DNA of 64,000 bases from Alisma plantago-aquatica (Eukaryota > Streptophyta > Magnoliopsida > Alismatales > Alismataceae). The stretch lies in contig OY856409.1 in the NCBI GenBank assembly GCA_963693085.1, forward strand, positions 1,167,187,749 through 1,167,251,748. The letters are read 5' to 3'. How positions within the stretch are numbered: position 1 is the first letter of the stretch; each line of letters begins with the position of its first letter. The notes under the pieces are model-generated. The model had not been told where the DNA came from. It was given only the letters and a program-made list of their open reading frames with translations, and did not search any database. Shown here one piece after another: positions 58,280 through 64,000 of this stretch. Position numbers and translations under genes: made by a program.

Positions 58280-58292
58280 AAGAGGGGAAGGA
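58280..58292 (+). other. G4 polypurine tract
   Basis: AAGAGGGGAAGGA directly before LTR 2, following ATTTTGAGGGCAAAATTCC. Confidence 0.85.
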
Positions 58293-61200
58293 TGTTACAA
58301 CCCCAAATTTTGGGTTCATTTGATGAGAAATGTAATCTCTCATATTAAAGAAATTGGAACAAATAATGATATAATTTGTTTTGAATAAATGGATTTCGTT
58401 TACAATGGCCTTGTTGGCTGTTTTGTGGGCTTGATTGGCTATTGGGCCCAATGACAAGGAAATTCGATTAATAAATGAATAATTGAGAATTTGAGAAAAG
58501 AAAGATGTGGAAACCTCTAGAAGGCAAAAGTATGCAATCCAAAGTTGTATTTCGTGCCTCTTGGGTTCCTTGGGTCCCAAGGAATCTAAAGGAGCAAAGA
58601 AAATGCAATAAGAAAAGAAAAGATCAATTAAGTATTTCTTTATTAAGAACAATGGTAAAATGTGGAAAATAAGTGGAAAGAAGTATAATTGAGTTATCCT
58701 TGGTGGAATTTCGTATCTCAAGGATTCCTAACATTAAAAGGAATTCCAATAAGGAAAATAAAAAGAGAGATAAAGAGAAATCCTCAAAAAGAGATATTTT
58801 ATTAAAGAAATGAATAGGAAGAAAGAGAAAATGCAAATAAAGGATAAATAAGATAAAAAAATAGGTAAAAGGCTATTTCACAAGATGGGATTCCAAACCA
58901 TTAAGGTTCCTTGAGGTTCAAGGAATTCAAAATAATAACTTAATGGCAAAGAAAGAGGAAATACCAAATTAAATTGTCTTAATTTAAATGATAACTTGCA
59001 TATAAAGAAAAGCATCTCATATAGTTGAGTTTGAGTCTCAAATTTGGTACATACGAGGATTAAGTCATCGTAGACTTTCCTCTAAAATTTGGGATTAAAA
59101 GAATAAACGGTTTGAGAGATATGAAATTTACAAGTTTCCTATAGTGTAAAAGGTAACATTAAATGTAACGATTGATGTTCTAATACGAGGCTTGCTATCC
59201 GTTGGATCCAGATCCAACAGTGGCTGCTCTTCGAGCTAGATTAGGAAAATGGGAGCAATATAATGGGAAATCAATTCGGTATATCGCTTTCCCTGATCCA
59301 CTGGGACTCTTGGAGGGTGGATAATCATCCTTGGGAGATCAAAATAGTTTGGATAAACCCTTGGTTGTCCCTGTTTTGTGCGGTTTTGATAATTTCCCCA
59401 ATGGAGTCGGACTCCATGGGAACTGGCCTACCACTGGTCTATATAAGAGGGGATGATTCCCCTTTTAGTGAGGATATAGACTCCCCCCCACGAGGTCCGC
59501 GACGTCCATGCAATTGTCCCTGCCAATAGGTCGACCCTGGGCCTGGTGATCCGATCGTTTCCTTCTGCTCAATCGATGCCCTGTTCGGGCGAGACGGCCA
59601 TGCACATGTGGTATTCCCGACCACCAGAGGCACAGGAGGGGATTTAGATGACTTCATACCTGCTTGGAGGAGAGAGACGAGACTCCTGTGTGCCTTCTCG
59701 GAGGACTTGGGAGGAGAGGGTGGGCCAACAGACGGAGTGGAGCAGCCTCCGCGGCCTGCTTTATTTTGCCGCAAGAACAGGGGAGTTACCCCCCTTTGTC
59801 ATCCGCCCGTTAGGGACTAGCATCGGTGGAGTTGAGTGAACCAGCAAGTCCGGTGGGTGGTGGCGGTGGCGTCCGTGCCTTCACCCAGAAGAGTGCGACC
59901 TTGGCGGCCATAGTCAACCGGTGAGTTGACTGGCATGGAGCCTGCCCCAGCGCATAGGTGTCGCAAGGTTGAAGACGGAAGGGGGTGAGTTTTGACCATT
60001 TTACCCCAAGAGGGTAGATGAGAGTTGGATCCGGCCGAGGATAAGAGATGAATCTGTCACCCCAGCCTTTGTTGCCAAACAAGCAGACCAGGCGAGTACG
60101 TGGCAGCCTGTGATTGGCCGAAAAGGTAACTAATTTGCTAATTCGTAGTAAATAATTGGTAGGTCGAATAAGGACATGTTATACATGAAAGTTAATCAGA
60201 AAAACGTGAAGAAGACAATAAAAATATAATTGGAACCTAATATTGCTTGCAATTTAAAAAGTACACAAAGCTATCACCTTTGGTGTATTAAATTATGGTG
60301 AAACCCTAATTTGATATGGAACTAGGAATTAATAACTCTTTTGGGTTATTGCAAAACACTCCTTGTACTCCGCTTCTCATTGTATCTTTTCTCACTTAAA
60401 ACCTGTATGGCTCCCAATGGATATTAATATCTGACTCTCTGTAATTTGGCCTGAACTAGAGATCGGGATGAATAATAACTAATCTCTATGGTTTAAAAAA
60501 AATAACTCTTTTGGGTTAATTTGGTTTGGAACCCTAATTCTGAGAAATACTAACCTATTAAGAATAAAAGGGAGAGTTAATTTTGAAAAGGGTAGTTTAA
60601 TGCTTGTTTTAGGGTTTATGCACATAATTATGTTTCAAAACCCTAATTTGAGAAAATATGGGTTTTAATGGACTAAATCTAAAAATATAATTATAGAACT
60701 AAGTTTTCATGATTAATACCCTCAAGTTGGTGATTAAATTTTTCTAATGGATAAATGAGGAATTAATAGTAAATGGAATACAATTATGAATTAAATCCTA
60801 ATAAAGTATGAGTTGTCAATTCAAAGGAAACTAAAGGTGGTAATTGAGTCTAATGATCTTGAAGTAACTTAAAAGAGATAAAGATGGTAGTTTTAGTATA
60901 AAAGAGAAATAATGGACTTTAACTGTGCCTATGATGTTGAAACTAGGGTTTGTGAAATAAGAGGGCATTAAATGTGATAAAAGTATTATGGAGGCTAAAA
61001 CCATAATAAAACCCTAAAGTGGCCTAGAAAGCTTAAGGTGGAATCCAAGTCTAGCTATAGAATGTTTTGGATAAACTATAACACTTGGATGTCATGCATT
61101 AATTTCAGGATATTGTTGATTGCTTGTTTCTTGTTCTTTATCATTATTGCTTGGACAGCAAGTTACTCTGGATCAGGTATGTGGTTAATTATGAATAACC

Positions 61201-61997
61201 GCTTTAGTTTCCCGAAGGATTCCCAGATGTTTAATCGCATTGAATGCAACTAAATAGTTTGGATGTTCATATTGCAATTATAAAGTCACTATGATTATCA
61301 TAATTTAATATGAATGTGTATTCCCACACCTACATGCCACCCTGATGGATGATGCCAAGAGGGTCAGGCCCAGGAGGGTAGACCAATGGGCACCATAAGA
61401 GGTGACCCACAGACACCAAGCTCAAGATTGAGAAGGTGGTCTATGTTGCATGACTAATGGGCACCATAAGTGGTGACTCACAGGCACCAAGCTCGGGATT
61501 GAGAAGGTGGCCTTAAGTCAATGGCAAAAGAGAAACCCTAAAGGGGGTAATTCCAGGGTTAGGGCAAAAGCGGTGGGGAATGTCACATGGAAAATGTAAA
61601 TTGACTTGTTAAATATCTTGATTGTGATATTTAAATTGTTAGACTTAATTGTGAGATTTTGGTTGCTTCCACATACCAGCAATATGCTGACCGACGTTTT
61701 GTTTGTCGACGTTTTATGTGTAACCCTGAAAGCACAAACAGTAAAGTGACACATCGTGAAATTAAGATATAAAGTGCAAGGAGGATTAGATAGAGTAATC
61801 CAAGTTGTGGATAGATAGATTTCCAAAGTTTTTAAAGGTATGCAAAGTTTTAATTTTCTACCATATTTCAATTTAGTTAGTAGAATTTCATAATTATTAT
61901 TGATTATTTGTCGAACCTTTGATCCTGTTAATTGAATAATGGTCTTGACCTTCGGGTCTCCCTTAATTGGGGGTTACCGGGAGGCGGGGTCATTACA
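58293..61997 (+). repeat. G4 LTR 2 (3705 bp)
   Basis: Matches LTR 1 throughout. The extra length comes mainly from a poly(A)-ended insertion (60349-60500) and about 55 bp (near 60272-60327) that LTR 1 lacks. TATA at 59440-59447. Confidence 0.92.
60349..60500 (+). mobile_element. Short non-LTR retrotransposed insert (SINE-like or LINE tail)
   Basis: About 150 bp ending in a poly(A) run, flanked by AATAACTCTTTTGGGTTA at 60331-60348 and 60501-60518. LTR 1 has a single copy of that sequence near 52529, showing the empty site. No A/B box promoter is evident, so a 5'-truncated LINE tail is as likely as a SINE. Confidence 0.85.
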
Positions 61998-62487
61998 ATT
62001 GGTATCAGAGCATAGGTTCCTCACTTAATCTTTAATAATTATTAAATTTTACAAATTCCATGGAACCGAGGGAGTTATTAGAGGATTGTCCGAAAGATTG
62101 AGGTGGCTAGAAAAGGATCACGTCCGGGGGCTGGCAATATTTTCCTCCGTACCGCTAGTCGGAACACGAGGACTCCCGGATTGTGTGACTACCTGGCCGA
62201 TGTCTTAGGAGATGACTCGAAATAAGAAACCTTTAGGACTCTCTCATCTTGTTCATCCCTTCTCAACTCAAATTCTATTAAGGACCTTAAGGATTAGGGT
62301 TTCCTCTCTTCTCCTCACCCTCTTGAGGTATGGGTAAGGTTAATAAGGTCTAAGGAATCCTCCACCAAATTAATGAAAAGCATGTAAATAAGATGTCATG
62401 GACATAAGCTTAATAGATTAAGCGCAAACTAAAGAATAGATACATGCTTAGGTCGTATGACACGAATTGTCATTGCCCTCAAGAGAG
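61998..62487 (+). other. Start of second G4 internal region
   Basis: It repeats 54023-54510 (PBS at 62000-62011, then GGTTCCTCACTTAATC) with few differences until about 62487, where unrelated sequence (G5) begins. Confidence 0.85.
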
Positions 62488-63729
62488 AAGCAAGGGTTTG
62501 GCCATGAATGAGCCTTCCCTTCACCACCATGAATCCAAGGGAGACCGTTAAGCTAGGTGAGGAGGTCGGGCAAGACATAAAGCCTCTCCCCTTCTCAGGG
62601 TGCATTTGTGATCTTAAATGAAATGCTAGAGACTTGTGGAGAAGGAAATATAGAAGAAGAAGACCCTCTACCCTATCTATGAATAAGGTGTTGTGTTCTT
62701 CCTTTTTCATGATAATGGTTCCAATGCCCCATATATATAGGTGGCTCACAGTTGGATAGGTTTTGTTTTCCATATAGGTTCATATGTGATTGGCAAGCAA
62801 TATGAAAAGAAGGGAGATTAATGGATTCCTCTCACACCTTCCTTTATCATTTTCCTTCTTCCTTTTTTCTTGGTATTCAAGGAAGATCCAAAAGTGGCAA
62901 GGAACATTTTGACATGATGACATTCTATTAAACTCACCATACCTTTCATAATTATTAAAGAAAACCCTTTCTTATTCAACAATTTAACACCAACTAAAAT
63001 TAGGAGAGTGGCAAGGCATGATGTTAGGAAAGTAATAACTATATTCATCCCTCCTTTTCTAATAATAATAATCTCCCATCTTTTACTTCATAGACTAAAA
63101 GGTCACGCAAAGAAAACCACTCCATTCTCATTAAAACTTGTATTTGTGAAACTTTTATGTAAAAGGGAAATCAATCAATACCTTTCCCAACTTATATTAT
63201 ACACTTAGGATTTATTGGAGTAACTCTCATAGATGAAACTTTACCTTTATGTATTTCTTTAAATCAATTACCCATGTCATATAAAAAGTCATTTTCCTCT
63301 AAAATTGTAGAATTATCCTATTTCCTTATTATTTTGAAGTATTCCTAAAATTCACATTGAATTATCCTTATATTATGTCTTAACATGTGTTTCAAACCAT
63401 AGTTAGATAATTACTCTATCAATTATTCAAATTAAAATTTATCTTTGAATACATTGTAAACTTGCTCATTATTCCATATTTCATCTATCTAATAAATCAC
63501 AAAGACACTATCCTTCATTTAAGCATGAATTCCTTTTATTTCTTAAACTTGTGCCACAAGCACCTATTTACAAAGAAAATAGTCTCATGGGCCTCACTTG
63601 GGGTATGGGTTGAACCCATGCCACTAAGATAACATTATTATTCCATCAATAATGAAATTAGGGAAATTACTTATCAATTGAAGCCTTATATTTATATAAT
63701 TAAAATTCACCAAATTTGTTGATATAACA
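62488..63729 (-). repeat. G5 3' LTR (minus strand)
   Basis: The right end ...GATATAACA is TGTTATATC on the minus strand, directly followed by a polypurine-type tract. A TATA box lies on the minus strand at 62731-62740 (CTATATATAT). The left boundary, about 62488, is set by loss of similarity to G4. The LTR is about 1.24 kb. Its partner is outside the window. Confidence 0.6.
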
Positions 63730-64000
63730 TTAACCCTCCTTAAAAGGAATTTTGTCCCCAAAATTCAACCAAATCAAGTTAACGTGAATGATAACTCAAC
63801 TTAGCTTCAAACCTTAGAGTTAGCAACCCCTTATTAGATATCTTTTTCTAGATCATCTTTAATAACTTCTATTTATATGCAAACTTATCACATTAGTTAG
63901 ATTGGAACCCAAATTCCATTCCAGGGCATATCCACAACCTTATCCAGTACATGCCATTATCTATTGTGATTTTAATTTCATTTGGTGATTACCTTTTCAC
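63730..64000 (-). mobile_element. G5 internal end with polypurine tract
   Basis: The minus strand reads TTTTGGGGACAAAATTCC then AAGGAGGGTTAA before the LTR. This is the standard gypsy pol-end and PPT arrangement also seen at the ends of G1, G2, N3 and G4. No protein motif is readable in the remaining 230 bp. Confidence 0.6.

Larger units (their letters stand above)
54023..58292 (+). pseudogene. G4 internal region with decayed gag-pol
   Basis: Stops and frameshifts occur throughout, but pol order is still recognisable near the end. FSTAYHP followed by a stop (about 57520-57550) matches the integrase FSTAYHPQTDGQ block. PPQDNMMYKVLHESNLEHYV with PSHVLSLEPIQ (about 57975-58070) matches the integrase C-terminal HNVFHVSML...PSHV block. 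GKHHGKGEATWEP (about 58170-58210) matches the chromodomain-like VKVLW..HG.EEATWE end. The 54.1-57.4 kb stretch should be gag to RT, but I cannot place motifs with confidence. Confidence 0.75.
50535..62487 (+). mobile_element. G4: decayed gypsy chromovirus, LTR-internal-LTR-internal
   Basis: LTR 1 (50535-54022), internal (54023-58292), LTR 2 (58293-61997), then again PBS and the first 490 bp of the internal region (61998-62487) until the G5 insertion. Each LTR is followed by TGGTATCAGAGC, so LTR 2 is both the 3' LTR of the first unit and the 5' LTR of a second one. The internal region has pol traces but no long frame. Confidence 0.85.

Noticed and set aside
58137..58721. 194-codon minus-strand open frame spanning the end of G4 pol and LTR 2
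   Set aside because: It runs antisense across the pol end, PPT and LTR boundary. The LTR 1 counterpart is split into short pieces. There are no protein features beyond low-complexity Phe/Ile/Leu content.
62429..62773. 114-codon minus-strand frame across the G4/G5 junction
   Set aside because: It spans an insertion boundary and a promoter TATA box, so it cannot be an inherited gene.

Overview
The window looks like intergenic DNA from a plant with a large, repeat-rich nuclear genome. It is packed with nested LTR retrotransposons. All recognisable coding sequence is retroelement gag or pol, and the primer-binding sites all match plant initiator Met-tRNA (TGGTATCAGAGC). I found no host protein gene, tRNA gene or intact rRNA gene. 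The species cannot be named. Very long LTRs, chromovirus gypsy elements of Tekay/Del type and a Sirevirus-like copia element would fit a big-genome angiosperm.

Layout. (1) 1-5438 plus 20118-~20600: a minus-strand Ty1/copia element of Sirevirus type, decayed by frameshifts and stops and cut by the left window edge. (2) 5439-20117: a complete minus-strand Ty3/gypsy chromovirus, here called G1. It has 4.93 kb LTRs and a 5-bp target duplication ATAGG, and it sits exactly in the TATA region of the copia LTR. Its 1545-codon gag-pol frame carries three nonsense codons and lacks the RNase H catalytic glutamate. (3) 21104-45788: an older plus-strand gypsy element (G2), with a 5' LTR fragment, a gag fragment, a pol full of stops but without frameshifts, and a 3' LTR carrying a 5'-truncated LINE. 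(4) 22931-37988, inside G2: a plus-strand non-autonomous, gag-only element (N3) with about 6 kb LTRs. An extra copy of its internal 3' tail lies in front of the first LTR, as in a tandem LTR-internal-LTR-internal-LTR array. (5) 45789-50534: sequence without recognisable genes, including a 5S-rRNA-like fragment abutting an LTR end, and a short tandem repeat. (6) 50535-62487: a decayed plus-strand gypsy element (G4), again arranged LTR-internal-LTR-internal. (7) 62488-64000: the 3' LTR and pol end of another minus-strand gypsy-type element (G5), inserted in G4 and leaving the window on the right.

Inferred order of events: G2 is oldest, with LTRs differing by roughly 6% in a sampled stretch. N3, the LINE and probably the copia element then entered it. 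G1 entered the copia element last, its LTRs differing by about 2% in sampled stretches. N3 lacks pol but shares LTR ends, PBS, PPT, a promoter region, a palindromic repeat and a 46-codon LTR reading frame with G1. G1-type elements are therefore the natural candidate suppliers of enzymes for N3.

The least ordinary signals are: (a) the 20-bp palindrome AAACGGTCTCAAGACCGTTT repeated in the LTRs of two different families; (b) a short reading frame of 39-46 codons shared at the U5 side of three LTR families; (c) 24-nt inverted-repeat units with a constant 8-nt spacer in the copia element; and (d) two separate tandem retroelement arrays in one window.
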